From assembly GCA_011050085.1 (NCBI GenBank), contig DRGL01000081.1, positions 62,001-126,000 on the forward strand: a DNA stretch of 64,000 nt, in the 5' to 3' direction. Below the pieces are notes generated by a model, which saw only the letters and a program-made list of their open reading frames with translations, had not been told where the DNA came from and ran no database searches. Both the position numbers and the translations under genes were made by a program. The stretch is from Pricia antarctica (GTDB taxonomy: Bacteria; Bacteroidota; Bacteroidia; Flavobacteriales; Flavobacteriaceae). Shown here in pieces: positions 55,016 to 64,000 of this stretch (positions are counted from its first letter, which is position 1; every line of letters begins with the position of its first letter).

Positions 55016-57190
55016 TTATTTTTTTTTGAACAAGGTCGAAATCTTGTTACTTATTTCGGCTAGGGTCTCGAACGATTCAATAAACGTATCGTTCTTAAAA
55101 TCAATTCTTGAAGCGTTAAAATTTACGCCCTGCATTGGGAATATCAGTATGTAGCTATACGTTTTGAAATGGGTGTTCAGATAGGTAGGTATTTTAGTCA
55201 TATGCTCTTGGTAAGATAGCTTATCCTTACGGCTCATTACAATGATAAGACTATCATCTTGACGAAAGGATTTCGAAAGGATTAAAAAATCTTCCCAATC
55301 ATCAAAAGCCTCGAATTCACATTCGACCGGATGTTTTGCATGTATTTCCCGAATAAAGTTCAAGGTTTCGGCAGTGGCATAAAACACCAGTTTTGCGCCC
55401 GAGTTACGCCCAATATTCCAGACTTTTAAAAGCCAGAACGGAAAGCCAATTTCTTTTTCGGCATGTTGGGGCACGATGATCAGATGCCTTTTGATAGTAC
55501 CTAAGGGCTGCAGGGGTTTATAGATTAAACTGGTAGTGTCGCATTTACTCAGAATACCTTCAGTAAGGTTTCCCAGAAAAGAATCGGAAATACCTTGTTT
55601 TATGTGAAGGCCTAAAATAAGATCACTTATTTCATGTTCCTTGATTACGTTCGAGATTCCGTTGACGATGTTTATATCGTAACGTAGCAATTGATGCAAA
55701 TGATTATCGGTTGCGGAAGCCGTTATCGCTGCTTTTTCGAGTAGTTTTTTTGCATTCTTGTTCGTAGCGTTGTTCGACTTTTCGGTCGCTATGATGTTCA
55801 ACGCATATAAACCATTTTTGTTTTTGTTAGATATGATGGTTGTCCCCAAGTTGATCAGTTCGTCCATCGTCTCCGAATTATGAATTGGGATAAGGATTTT
55901 CTCAACGATATCGGATTCTTCAGCTGCAGTATCGCCGGCAGCTTCTGCTAAGGCAATATTTTTAGCTCCACGTTGGGCAACGAACGTAGCAATGGTACAG
56001 GTTACCAAAATCATAAGGATGGTTCCGTTCAATATGCTTTCATTGAGTAGGCGTACCGGCTCACCGGATGCCGTTTCGCCGACTATGATGTTATATCCTA
56101 CCAATACGGCAGCCAGGGTTGCGGCGGCTTGCGCATTGCTGAGCCCAAATATCAACCTGCGTTCATCGACAGAGAATTTAAAGGTTTTTTGGGTTAACCA
56201 TGCGGCAATGAACTTCGCCAAGGTGGCAACCACAATCATGAGAAGGGCCACTTTAAGCGTCTCAAAATCCTTAAAAAAAGCCTGATAGTCGATGAGCATT
56301 CCCACTCCGATTAAGAAAAACGGGATAAAAATAGCGTTCCCCACAAATTCAATACGGTTCATTAACGGCGATGTGTGTGGAATAAGGCGATTAAGGGCAA
56401 GACCGGTCAGAAATGCTCCTATGATAGGTTCGATACCTGCGACCTCGGCCAGAAACGAACCTAAAAAAACCATGGCTAGCACAAAGATATATTGGGAGAT
56501 ATAATCGTCGAACCGTTTCAAGAACCACCGGCCGATAATCGGAAAAACAAGCAGTACGATCAATCCAAAAATTAAAATCGAAACCGTAAGTCGTAACCAG
56601 AACGCGGTATTGACCTCACCCGTAGACATACCTACTATTACGGCAAGAACGAGCAGGGCCAACGTATCGGTGATTATCGTACCTCCGACGGTTATGTTGA
56701 CCGCCCTGTTTTTAGCGACCCCTAATTTACTGACCATAGGGTAGGCTAGCAAGGTGTGTGAAGCGAACATACTGGCAAGGAGAATGGAAGTTGGAACCGA
56801 TAATCGTAAAATATAGATGCCCGCGGCAAAACCCAAGGTCATGGGTATGAGAAAGGTATACATTCCGAAGACCAAGCTCTTTTTACTATTCTTTTTAAAA
56901 TCCGCCAAGTCGATTTCAAGTCCCGCCAAAAACATAATGTAGAGTAGCCCCGCCGTTCCGGAGAGAATAATTCCACTGTCACGTTCCATCAGATTAAGAC
57001 AATGAGGCCCGATAATCGCACCCGCTATTATAAGGCCTAAAAGATGGGGAATGCGTATCTTGTTGAGTAAGATCGGCGCTATAAGAATTATGGCCAAAAT
57101 TACTAAAAACTTTAATACTGGATCTGCGAATGGCAGCGTGAAATCAATAGCAAGTAGCATCATTGTATCTGGTTTTACTATCGAAGACAC
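55016..57190 (-). CDS. CPA2 cation:proton antiporter with USP domain
   Basis: The 724-residue membrane protein has about 12 helices in residues 1-415, of the CPA2 exchanger family; GLAPxR-like and hydrophobic DG segments are visible, e.g. HTLLAYPMVSKLG and GAFLTGLALNRLIPH. From about residue 430 a cytosolic region with two universal-stress-like parts follows (EKILIPIHNSETMDELINLG and RHLIIVPQHAEKEIGF). It would exchange Na+ or K+ for protons, with nucleotide control through the C-terminal domain. It diverges from the APC permease gene; no TrkA-type gene is adjacent. The ion is not determined by the sequence. Confidence 0.9.
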   Translation of the reverse strand: MSSIVKPDTMMLLAIDFTLPFADPVLKFLVILAIILIAPILLNKIRIPHLLGLIIAGAIIGPHCLNLMERDSGIILSGTAGLLYIMFLAGLEIDLADFKKNSKKSLVFGMYTFLIPMTLGFAAGIYILRLSVPTSILLASMFASHTLLAYPMVSKLGVAKNRAVNITVGGTIITDTLALLVLAVIVGMSTGEVNTAFWLRLTVSILIFGLIVLLVFPIIGRWFLKRFDDYISQYIFVLAMVFLGSFLAEVAGIEPIIGAFLTGLALNRLIPHTSPLMNRIEFVGNAIFIPFFLIGVGMLIDYQAFFKDFETLKVALLMIVVATLAKFIAAWLTQKTFKFSVDERRLIFGLSNAQAAATLAAVLVGYNIIVGETASGEPVRLLNESILNGTILMILVTCTIATFVAQRGAKNIALAEAAGDTAAEESDIVEKILIPIHNSETMDELINLGTTIISNKNKNGLYALNIIATEKSNNATNKNAKKLLEKAAITASATDNHLHQLLRYDINIVNGISNVIKEHEISDLILGLHIKQGISDSFLGNLTEGILSKCDTTSLIYKPLQPLGTIKRHLIIVPQHAEKEIGFPFWLLKVWNIGRNSGAKLVFYATAETLNFIREIHAKHPVECEFEAFDDWEDFLILSKSFRQDDSLIIVMSRKDKLSYQEHMTKIPTYLNTHFKTYSYILIFPMQGVNFNASRIDFKNDTFIESFETLAEISNKISTLFKKK

Positions 57191-57346
57191 TGTTATAAAA
57201 TAACGGGATAAATGTAATTAATACTTACTCTAAAACATCGTCTTTTAGATTTCTATACGAATTCAATTGATGTTAAAATGGCGTTAAATGAATAGCTAGC
57301 GACTGGTATCTGCGCTTAAACATTTTTAAATTTTTACTTTCGGTCG

Positions 57347-58633
57347 ATGCCTGACAAAGACAAAATTAAATTGATGGATGCTATCGCCATCGGAATTGGC
57401 GGTATGGTAGGGGGCGGAATTTTTGCCGTTCTAGGCTTGGCAGTGTCCCTTGCAAAAGGGGGCACACCCTTGGCTTTTTTGTTTGCAGGCGTAATTGCTT
57501 TATTTACCGCTTATGCCTATGCAAAACTCTCACTGCAATTTCCGGACCGCGGCGGCACGGTTCGATTTATTAACGAAGGTTTTGGCAGGGGTATCTTTAG
57601 CGGCGGCATAAACAATGTGCTTTGGGTAAGCTACATCATTATGTTATCGCTCTACGCCAGCGCATTCGGTTCATATGGCCCAGAACTGTTTTCCGTTACA
57701 GGCGATAAGCAGGTTGACAGTCACATTTATGTCACCTTTGTAGTACTGTTGGCCGCGATTATCAATTACTATAGCCTGAAAGTGGTTGGGAAAATTGAAA
57801 GTACGGCCGTTTTTATTAAACTTTTTATTCTATTGGCCTTTGTCGGAATTGGTATTTACGGCCTCTCAGGTAATGCGAACCTATCACAGCTTGATCCGTT
57901 AAACTGGGAAGCTCCTTTGCAACTTATCGCCGGCGGTATGGTCATTTTTGTGGCCTATGAGGGATTTGAGCTGATTGCCAATGCTGTTCCGGATATGGTA
58001 AATCCGGAAAAGACGGTAACCAAGGCCTATTTCATTTCGGTAGGTTTTGTGGTATTGCTCTATATTTTGATAGCAACTATCACTGTTGGGTCGCTTAATT
58101 TTGATGAAATCGCGAACGCGAAAGATTATGTTCTCGCCCAAGCCTCAAAACCACTTATCGGGCAGATTGGATTTACCGTCATGACTGTTGCAGCATTAAT
58201 TTCTACGTTTTCAGCAATCAACGCGACCCTTTATGGAGGTAGTCGTGTGAGCTATGAACTTGCTGAAGATGATGAGTTACCCCATGAATTCACGTATAAA
58301 CTTTGGAACAAACCGATAGGTCTTCTTATAACGGTCATTCTTACCTTGGTCGTAGCCAATTTTATAAATTTGGAGAGTATTTCGACTTCGGGTAGCGCCG
58401 GTTTTTTGTTGATTTTTGCCGTAGTCAACTATATCGCTTTTAGAAAAGCTGAACTATTGAAGGCAAGTAAAACGGTTACGCTTTTGGGAACACTACTATG
58501 TGCCGCTGCCTTTGTGGTGCTGATTGTGCAACAGTTTGGGTCAAACAAAACCGGTGTACTTATATCGCTTGGTATTATAGTGGCTTGCTTTGTGATTGAA
58601 TTCGGATATGTCAAGTTTCGTAAAAATCAATAA
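57347..58633 (+). CDS. APC family amino acid permease
   Basis: The 428-residue inner-membrane protein has about 12 helices. Helix 1 has the unwound substrate motif AIGIGGMVGGGIFAVLG, and helix 6 has FVAYEGFELIANAVPDM, as in the amino acid-polyamine-organocation superfamily. It is probably proton-driven. The helix 8 region GSRVSYELAEDDELPHEF also fits. The substrate is unknown. The gene stands alone, diverging from the antiporter. Confidence 0.9.
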   Translation: MPDKDKIKLMDAIAIGIGGMVGGGIFAVLGLAVSLAKGGTPLAFLFAGVIALFTAYAYAKLSLQFPDRGGTVRFINEGFGRGIFSGGINNVLWVSYIIMLSLYASAFGSYGPELFSVTGDKQVDSHIYVTFVVLLAAIINYYSLKVVGKIESTAVFIKLFILLAFVGIGIYGLSGNANLSQLDPLNWEAPLQLIAGGMVIFVAYEGFELIANAVPDMVNPEKTVTKAYFISVGFVVLLYILIATITVGSLNFDEIANAKDYVLAQASKPLIGQIGFTVMTVAALISTFSAINATLYGGSRVSYELAEDDELPHEFTYKLWNKPIGLLITVILTLVVANFINLESISTSGSAGFLLIFAVVNYIAFRKAELLKASKTVTLLGTLLCAAAFVVLIVQQFGSNKTGVLISLGIIVACFVIEFGYVKFRKNQ

Positions 58634-59045
58634 TTTTTCGAAGTAGTTTGTAAAAAGATTGAAATGTAATATTACCAATATTCATGTTTTTCGATTTTAC
58701 TTTCAAAGTTGTTTTATAAACGTACCATTTTCATTGCTTTTTGAAAGGCTGAGGTAAAACGGTAATATTTATAATTGGTGGTAATTAATGCTATCAAGGT
58801 TGATTAAGAAAAAACTTTTCGTGTGGAGACTGTTGAGCGCTTAGTGGATGGTTTACGGTCTACTGGGGCGGTATAATTATTATTGTATTAGGACGGAAAA
58901 CACGAAAAAGAAACTGTAAATCGCATTAATTCAATTGTATCTTAGGTTGTTCACTAATCATATATACTAAGATGCCTAACTAGGATGCTATATCTAAAAA
59001 TACGGGACTTTCAATACAAAATAGGATATTTCAAAACCAATTCTT
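58634..59045. other. intergenic stretch without a recognised gene
   Basis: About 412 bases. A short plus-strand open stretch ending near 58923 (WFTVYWGGIIIIVLG) reads like part of a membrane segment but lacks a start and is preceded by a stop. I saw no clear promoter or hairpin. Confidence 0.4.
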
Positions 59046-59897
59046 ATGCTAAAGAAGTTTTCTGGGGAATTCAGTACTATCTCGATGATTGCCATTATCA
59101 TTGCCGCGACCTTTTTGATCGCTTTTCTTTTCAATTGGATGGCACACCGCTATATTAAGCGAAGTTTGATGATGCCCGACCATGACGTGACCAGCTTCCA
59201 GTTCTTCCGACATATTATAACCGCCATCATTTATCTCGTAGGATTTGCCGCTGCACTTGTGCAGATACCGGCACTAAAAATTGTTGGTCATTCCCTATTG
59301 GCTGGTGCGGGGGTTATTTCATTGGTTGCAGGGTTAGCATCACAACAGGCTTTAAGCAATATAATGAGCGGAATATTGATCGTAGTCTTTAAGCCTTTTC
59401 GAATCAACGATAGAATTACCCTGCGGGAAACGTTTACCGGCATCGTTGAAGACATCAATCTTCGACAGGTAGTTATTAGGGATTTTGAGAATAACCGGAT
59501 TATCATCCCTAATTCTGTCATTAGCAGCGACATTATAGTGAATGCCCATATGAGCGATGCGAAGTGTTGCAAGATGATAGAAATCGGTATTGGTTATTCC
59601 TCAAACATGGAACGCGCCTTAGAAATAATGACGGAAGAAGTTGCTAAACACCCCCTCTACATAGATACTCGAACGCCCAAGGATATCAAAAACGGAACAC
59701 CTTTAGTAGTCGCAAGGGTCATTGCTCTAGCCGAATCTTCGGTTACCTTAAAGGTATGGGCTTGGGCCGAAAATGCTACCGACGGTTTTGTACTCTATTG
59801 TGATCTTTTACAAAGCATCAAACACCGTTTTGATGCGGAAAATATTGAGATTCCCTTCCCACAGCGGAAAGTTACGCTGCAAAAAGAAGAGGACTAA
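59046..59897 (+). CDS. MscS family mechanosensitive channel
   Basis: The 283-residue protein has three N-terminal helices (about 15-32, 55-75, 85-110). The pore-lining third helix is rich in glycine and alanine (AGAGVISLVAGLASQQALSNIMSG). The cytosolic domain then begins with VFKPFRINDRITL and IVEDINLRQVVIRDFENNRIIIPNS, the MscS middle beta domain, and continues with the alpha/beta part. It protects the cell against osmotic downshock. It is the minimal MscS size and stands between the permease and VIT1 genes. Confidence 0.93.
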   Translation: MLKKFSGEFSTISMIAIIIAATFLIAFLFNWMAHRYIKRSLMMPDHDVTSFQFFRHIITAIIYLVGFAAALVQIPALKIVGHSLLAGAGVISLVAGLASQQALSNIMSGILIVVFKPFRINDRITLRETFTGIVEDINLRQVVIRDFENNRIIIPNSVISSDIIVNAHMSDAKCCKMIEIGIGYSSNMERALEIMTEEVAKHPLYIDTRTPKDIKNGTPLVVARVIALAESSVTLKVWAWAENATDGFVLYCDLLQSIKHRFDAENIEIPFPQRKVTLQKEED

Positions 59898-59963
59898 ATT
59901 TTGATTGTAACTTTTTCTAAAGGATGTGCACCTTTATATTATGGACTTGATATAACCCAGTAA

Positions 59964-60644
59964 TCATCCGCCAAAAAAATGACCGATAAGGGCGGTCATT
60001 CCCATGGCAATCGTTCCCCAAAATGTTATTCGTAGTACCGCCTTTATAATATTTGAACCCCCTGCTTTTGCCGCGACAATGCCCAAAACAATCAGAAATA
60101 TTAAGGCGGAAGCGTATTGTATGTATTCCATCCATTTTAGATATGCCGAAAAGGCGACAAGTACCGGAAGTAGTCCGCCAACGGTAAAGGCTGCTCCTGA
60201 AGATAAAGCTGCCTGCAAAGGTTTTGCCTGTGTAATGTCATTGATAGCCAATTCATCGCGTGCATGGGCTTCGAGAGCATTATGGGCCGTAAGTTGTTTA
60301 GATACTTGCATTGCCAAGTCTTTATCAAGCCCCCTTTTTTCATAAATTTCGGCAAGTTCTTCGAGTTCGGCTTGGGGTGATTCCTCTAATTCTTTTCGCT
60401 CCCTGTCTAGGTCGGCAGTTTCTATATCGCTTTGTGAACTTACGGAAACATATTCTCCGGCCGCCATTGACAACGCACCTGCCACCAATCCGGCAACACC
60501 GGCAAGAAGGATGGGTTCTCTTGTGGTACTGGCAGCTGCAACCCCAATGATAATACTGGCAGTAGAGAGAATACCATCATTCGCGCCGAGCACGGCCGCC
60601 CTGAGCCAACCACTCCGATTTCCATAATGTTCTTCGTTATCCAT
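59964..60644 (-). CDS. VIT1/CCC1 family transporter
   Basis: Started at MDNEEHYGN (60644), the protein has 226 residues; the longer frame adds a lead not found in relatives. It has five helices and the hallmark LRAAVLGANDGILSTASIIIGVAAAS near the start. A cytosolic metal-binding helical segment (about 75-140) has acidic and histidine residues (AEIYEKRGLDKD). VIT1/CCC1 proteins export iron or manganese in exchange for protons. The neighbours downstream concern copper. The metal cannot be told from sequence. Confidence 0.9.
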   Translation of the reverse strand: MDNEEHYGNRSGWLRAAVLGANDGILSTASIIIGVAAASTTREPILLAGVAGLVAGALSMAAGEYVSVSSQSDIETADLDRERKELEESPQAELEELAEIYEKRGLDKDLAMQVSKQLTAHNALEAHARDELAINDITQAKPLQAALSSGAAFTVGGLLPVLVAFSAYLKWMEYIQYASALIFLIVLGIVAAKAGGSNIIKAVLRITFWGTIAMGMTALIGHFFGG

Positions 60645-60833
60645 TTTATACAGTAAAAGTAAATTCAAAGATACGCGGTATTTAAAATCAACCACAATCT
60701 GTAATCCGGATCTATTTCAATGTTCGTATAGACAGTCAACCTATAAAACTTTATTTCTATTAAATCAGCGGCCATTTGGCATTGCATATCAAACTTCTAG
60801 GGAGAAAATGGTTTGATACATTTTTGTGGAAAA

Positions 60834-62570
60834 CTATTCCGTGGTTTCGACAATACTCCCGCACGTCATCATTTGCTCTCCATAATATGGGTTTCGGATT
60901 TTTTTTGTAGCACTTATCCAAAAACCCCCCTTATTGTTATTGGCCATCGGACATTTCTGAATGAATAGCTCTGGATTTAGGTTTTTGATATTTATAGCAA
61001 AGGGAATAAGATTTTGATTTAGCGATACAAAATGATTTCGCTGTATTTTCAAATCGGTGTTTTCGGCGATAGCATTGAGCATTTGCAAACTTTTGGAAAA
61101 ATGGGATTCTGCCATTTCCCCCAAATTACGATCATCGATGGCATTCATATTCTTTGCTGTTTCCCCTGCAAAAACGGAAACCTGCTTCGCGTCACTTGCT
61201 ACAAAGGCATCCTTCATTTTCAAATAGGATGGAAGAACCTTATTTTGGAATTCTTTTTGAAAGTTATCCGATAGTTCCATTTTCATTTCGGTAGCCTCTT
61301 CAATCTGCTGTTCATCCTTTTGATTCATCATTGATTTTTTTCCCTGTAACTGCGCTGCTGCATCTACTGTAAACGTACCGTTGGTCACAATTTCGTCACC
61401 CACTTGTAATCCGGATAGAATTGTAAAGCTGTCTCCACGTCTATTGCCTAGGGAAACCTCCCGCATTTCAAAAATGGGCTCATCGGGATTGGTCTTTACA
61501 TAAACCAAAGAACGTTCACCCGTCCACAGTACTGCAGTTGCCGGGATGCTGATTTCTTTCGAAGCAATTTCAGACTCATTTTCGATTTTACCCGTTACAA
61601 ACATTCCAGGCTTGAAAATCCCCTCTTTATTTTTAAGTACAGCCCGTATGGTTACCGTTCGGGTCTGCGTATTTAAAACGGGATCAACGAATGAAACTTT
61701 TGTATCAAAGGTTTTATTGGGATAGGCATTCGATATAATCTTGATATTTTGTCCTTTTTGTAATTGGGCAATCTGGTTCTCGTAGGCATCGAATTCTGCC
61801 CAAACCGAACTGAGGTTGCTAACCTTAAAAATGGGCATTCCGTCCACGATATGTGCGCCTTCGGTTACTGAAATGTCGGTAATTACACCAGAGACATGGG
61901 AATAGATTGGAAATTGTTCTACAATCTTCCCTGTCCGTTCGATTTCATCCAAGACATCGCCATGTATCTTCCAATTATTAAATTTATTTCGTACTGCTGT
62001 GTAAAGTTCAGGTTGAGACGCCTTGATTCGATAAGCGGTAATCAATTCTTGTTGGGCGGCTACTAACGAAGGAGAATAAACGGTGGCCACACGTTGCCCC
62101 TTATTTACTTTTTGTCCTAGAGAATTTACGAACAATCGCTCCACCCTTCCATCAAAATGGGCAGGTTGAGTGGCAGTTTCATCGACATTCTCGGTAATTT
62201 TTCCTGAGAGTGAAATGTTAGAATTGCCATCGGCCGCTTCGCTTCCTACTAGACTAGTTTCCACATTGGCCAAGGCAATAGCATTTTCGGTCATTTTGAT
62301 TTCGTTCATGGCCAGACCTTCGCCACTTGATTCTGCCGGAATGAGTTCCATTCCGCAAATCGGGCAGTCTCCAGGTTCTTGCCGCATTATCTGTGGGTGC
62401 ATGGAACAAGTCCACATTTCTTCCGCTGTTTCCCCAGAATGGTCATGATTAGATGTATTCGAACTATCCATTTTTTGGTTGGAACCAACCTGTGAATCTC
62501 CGAAAACAAGCCAACCGACAAATAATCCAACCATCAAGGCGACACCAATGTACAAGACGTTTTTATTCAT
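60834..62570 (-). CDS. CusB-like RND efflux adaptor with metal-binding domains
   Basis: The 578-residue periplasmic adaptor has an N-terminal membrane anchor (about 6-22). A heavy-metal-binding domain follows at about 52-80, with MWTCSMHPQ and GDCPICGMEL (C55, C69, C72). The adaptor core of lipoyl, hairpin and beta-barrel parts then spans about 125-400, and a DUF3347 domain occupies the end (about 425-575). Such proteins couple copper or silver efflux pumps to an outer-membrane channel. The pump (CusA) and channel (CusC) genes are not in the window; the gene lies downstream of the DUF305 gene and copA on the same strand. Confidence 0.9.
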   Translation of the reverse strand: MNKNVLYIGVALMVGLFVGWLVFGDSQVGSNQKMDSSNTSNHDHSGETAEEMWTCSMHPQIMRQEPGDCPICGMELIPAESSGEGLAMNEIKMTENAIALANVETSLVGSEAADGNSNISLSGKITENVDETATQPAHFDGRVERLFVNSLGQKVNKGQRVATVYSPSLVAAQQELITAYRIKASQPELYTAVRNKFNNWKIHGDVLDEIERTGKIVEQFPIYSHVSGVITDISVTEGAHIVDGMPIFKVSNLSSVWAEFDAYENQIAQLQKGQNIKIISNAYPNKTFDTKVSFVDPVLNTQTRTVTIRAVLKNKEGIFKPGMFVTGKIENESEIASKEISIPATAVLWTGERSLVYVKTNPDEPIFEMREVSLGNRRGDSFTILSGLQVGDEIVTNGTFTVDAAAQLQGKKSMMNQKDEQQIEEATEMKMELSDNFQKEFQNKVLPSYLKMKDAFVASDAKQVSVFAGETAKNMNAIDDRNLGEMAESHFSKSLQMLNAIAENTDLKIQRNHFVSLNQNLIPFAINIKNLNPELFIQKCPMANNNKGGFWISATKKIRNPYYGEQMMTCGSIVETTE

Positions 62571-62764
62571 AATATTTCTTTTGAATACTTCATTATGATT
62601 AGCGTAACTAGAATTTTTATTTCAACTGTGCATTCAATACCTACACTTTAATTTTTCCATTTGATTCTGTATTACCAATACCATACCATTATAAAAGCTT
62701 CTAGTATTACGTAATCCGAAATCCACTATTTTATTAAAATCCTAGGTATAGAAAAGTGTTATTA

Positions 62765-63259
62765 CTACTCGTTTTCTAACCTTTCTATCATCACTTTCAT
62801 TTCCCCAATTTCCTTTTTTTGGGCCTTAATGATACCTTCGGCCAACTTCTTAACTTCAGGATCCTCGATATCTGCCCTTTCGCTGGTTAATATCGCGATG
62901 GAGTGATGTGGAATCATAGCCTTCATCCAAAGCACATCGCCAATGATAGGTTTCTGGGAACGTACTAGTACTAAAGCAGTAACGAACAAGGCGATGCTTC
63001 CCAAGTAAATAGTTATATTCTTTCTCTTATTCTTATACATCTTACGCATTAGAGATAGCATAATGACGGCCATGGCCGCAATCCCCAAACAAGACATATA
63101 GAATCGGGTCAAACTAAAATATACTTGGTCTAGTGCGTAGGTGTTAAGGTACATCGTGATATACATCGCGACAAACGAAAGAGCTAGCATGAGCATAAAG
63201 TTCGCGTAGTCGTTCCCCATAGTACTAGTGTCTTTAATCGTCTTTTTATTCTGTTCCAT
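62765..63259 (-). CDS. DUF305 domain-containing membrane protein
   Basis: The 164-residue protein has two or three helices in its N-terminal half (about 16-37, 43-65, 80-100) and a DUF305-type helical tail: DVLWMKAMIPHHSIAILTSERADIEDPEV, then AEGIIKAQKKEIGEMKVMI. The PHH motif is typical of DUF305, which often appears with copper resistance genes. It lies 30 bases after the copA gene end and before the CusB-like gene. The role is unknown; copper handling is inferred from position. Confidence 0.88.
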   Translation of the reverse strand: MEQNKKTIKDTSTMGNDYANFMLMLALSFVAMYITMYLNTYALDQVYFSLTRFYMSCLGIAAMAVIMLSLMRKMYKNKRKNITIYLGSIALFVTALVLVRSQKPIIGDVLWMKAMIPHHSIAILTSERADIEDPEVKKLAEGIIKAQKKEIGEMKVMIERLENE

Positions 63260-63289
63260 GATTTATATGTATTAGCGCTAAATTTATTA

Positions 63290-64000
63290 TTAAGAGATTG
63301 ATTTTGTTCTTAGCCGTAAGGCATTGGCGATGACCGAGACAGAGCTAAAGCTCATGGCCAAAGCTGCAATCATAGGAGACAGCAGAATTCCGAAAATCGG
63401 AAACAATATTCCTGCGGCAATCGGTACGCCGAGCGTATTGTATACTAGGGCAAAAAACAAGTTTTGTTTTATATTTTTCATCACGGCGTCACTTAGGTTC
63501 CGTGCCTTCACTATACCGTGAAGGTCACCCTTGACCAACGTGATCATAGCACTCTCGATGGCTACATCGGTTCCGGTGCCCATGGCGATACCTACATCGC
63601 TTTTTGCCAAAGCCGGGGCATCGTTGATACCGTCGCCTGCCATGGCTACAATATGACCTTGCTCTTGTAGTTTTTTTACTTCTTCCAGTTTATTTTCGGG
63701 TAACATTCCGGCTTTAAAACTGGCGAGATTTAGTTCGCTGGCCACCGCTTTTGCCGTGTCGTGATTGTCTCCAGTAAGCATGATCACATCGATGCCTTTA
63801 TCCTGCAGCGCTTTTATGGCTTTAGCACTGGTTTTTTTGATTTTATCCCCTATGACTACATAGCCGGCCACTTTGCCATCGATGGCTAAATACGAAACTG
63901 TTTTTCCGTTTTTCTGAAAGGCTTGTACTTCGGTTTCCATTTCAGGCAAAATGTCGGCCTTGGCATACGCCATCATTGTAGCGTTGCCCAAATCGAGTGC
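63290..64000 (-). CDS. copA: heavy-metal P-type ATPase CopA, C-terminal part (cut by window end)
   Basis: The frame continues past the right edge, so only the last 236 or so residues are seen. The visible part contains the hinge [15 protein letters not shown], the metal-site and Mg motif [20 protein letters not shown], the final membrane helices and [15 protein letters not shown]. This is a type IB copper- or silver-transporting ATPase. The metal-selectivity CPC motif is outside the window, so the metal is inferred from the DUF305 and CusB-like neighbours. The apparent TTG start near 63991 is not the real start. Confidence 0.9.
   Translation of the reverse strand, partial: ALDLGNATMMAYAKADILPEMETEVQAFQKNGKTVSYLAIDGKVAGYVVIGDKIKKTSAKAIKALQDKGIDVIMLTGDNHDTAKAVASELNLASFKAGMLPENKLEEVKKLQEQGHIVAMAGDGINDAPALAKSDVGIAMGTGTDVAIESAMITLVKGDLHGIVKARNLSDAVMKNIKQNLFFALVYNTLGVPIAAGILFPIFGILLSPMIAALAMSFSSVSVIANALRLRTKSIS

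Noticed and set aside
58840-58923. Possible truncated small membrane protein
   Set aside because: An in-frame stop directly precedes it, there is no start codon, and only about 25 codons look hydrophobic.

Overview
The window reads as a chromosome segment of a marine-type member of the Flavobacteriaceae (Bacteroidota). The evidence is the AT-rich composition, TonB receptors with an N-terminal carboxypeptidase-D-like domain, many flavobacterial families (DUF3108, DUF1080, DUF5689, DUF2141), few Shine-Dalgarno sites, and promoters of the TTG-N19-TAnnTTTG type. I cannot name a genus from sequence alone. Most of the window is ordinary chromosomal core; one stretch looks like a decayed island.

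Layout. 0-5 kb: MarC membrane protein, S41 protease, dCMP deaminase, HupE-like protein and a TerB/J-domain protein. 5-11 kb: bacilliredoxin, PlsC acyltransferase overlapping an HD hydrolase, a PA0069-type radical SAM protein, a secreted protein of unknown role and enoyl-CoA hydratase. 11-16 kb: NtrY-like kinase, HemJ, a redoxin-like secreted protein, a GluR0-like ligand-gated K+ channel and EcsC. 16.2-17.1 kb: no protein gene, but a candidate small RNA ending in a strong terminator. 17-26 kb: DUF3108, tryptophan 2,3-dioxygenase family, M23 lipoprotein, Pgi, TonB receptor, small membrane protein, DUF1080. 26.2-26.7 kb: a decayed lipoprotein gene that I reconstructed by reading the minus strand.

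26.8-32.2 kb: a divergent set made of a secreted endonuclease/exonuclease/phosphatase, a TonB receptor and a DUF5689/lamin-tail lipoprotein, plausibly an extracellular nucleic-acid or organophosphate scavenging unit. 32.4-38 kb: a four-PAS histidine kinase with two receiver-only response regulators, then KatG. 38-42 kb: small envelope proteins and a DUF423 protein. 42-46 kb: feoA-feoB plus a 49-residue FeoB-associated Cys-rich protein, and an SCO protein. 46-47.7 kb: RseP and tRNA-Asn.

47.7-53.5 kb: the likely remnant island. It starts at tRNA-Asn with a perfect tandem 11-bp repeat, carries patatin, Hsp20 (with a four-half-site operator cluster upstream), an inward-rectifier K+ channel and a hipBA toxin-antitoxin pair, and ends in a frameshifted tyrosine recombinase remnant. 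53.5-64 kb: PQQ-type sugar dehydrogenase lipoprotein, CPA2 antiporter, APC permease, MscS channel, VIT1/CCC1 transporter, then a copper group (CusB-like adaptor, DUF305, CopA running off the end).

I did not find a clear new defence or biosynthetic system. The most worthwhile leads are the candidate RNA at 16.8 kb, the TGTCA/TGACA operator cluster before hsp20, the GluR0-like channel, the EEP/TonB/DUF5689 unit and the two decayed genes.
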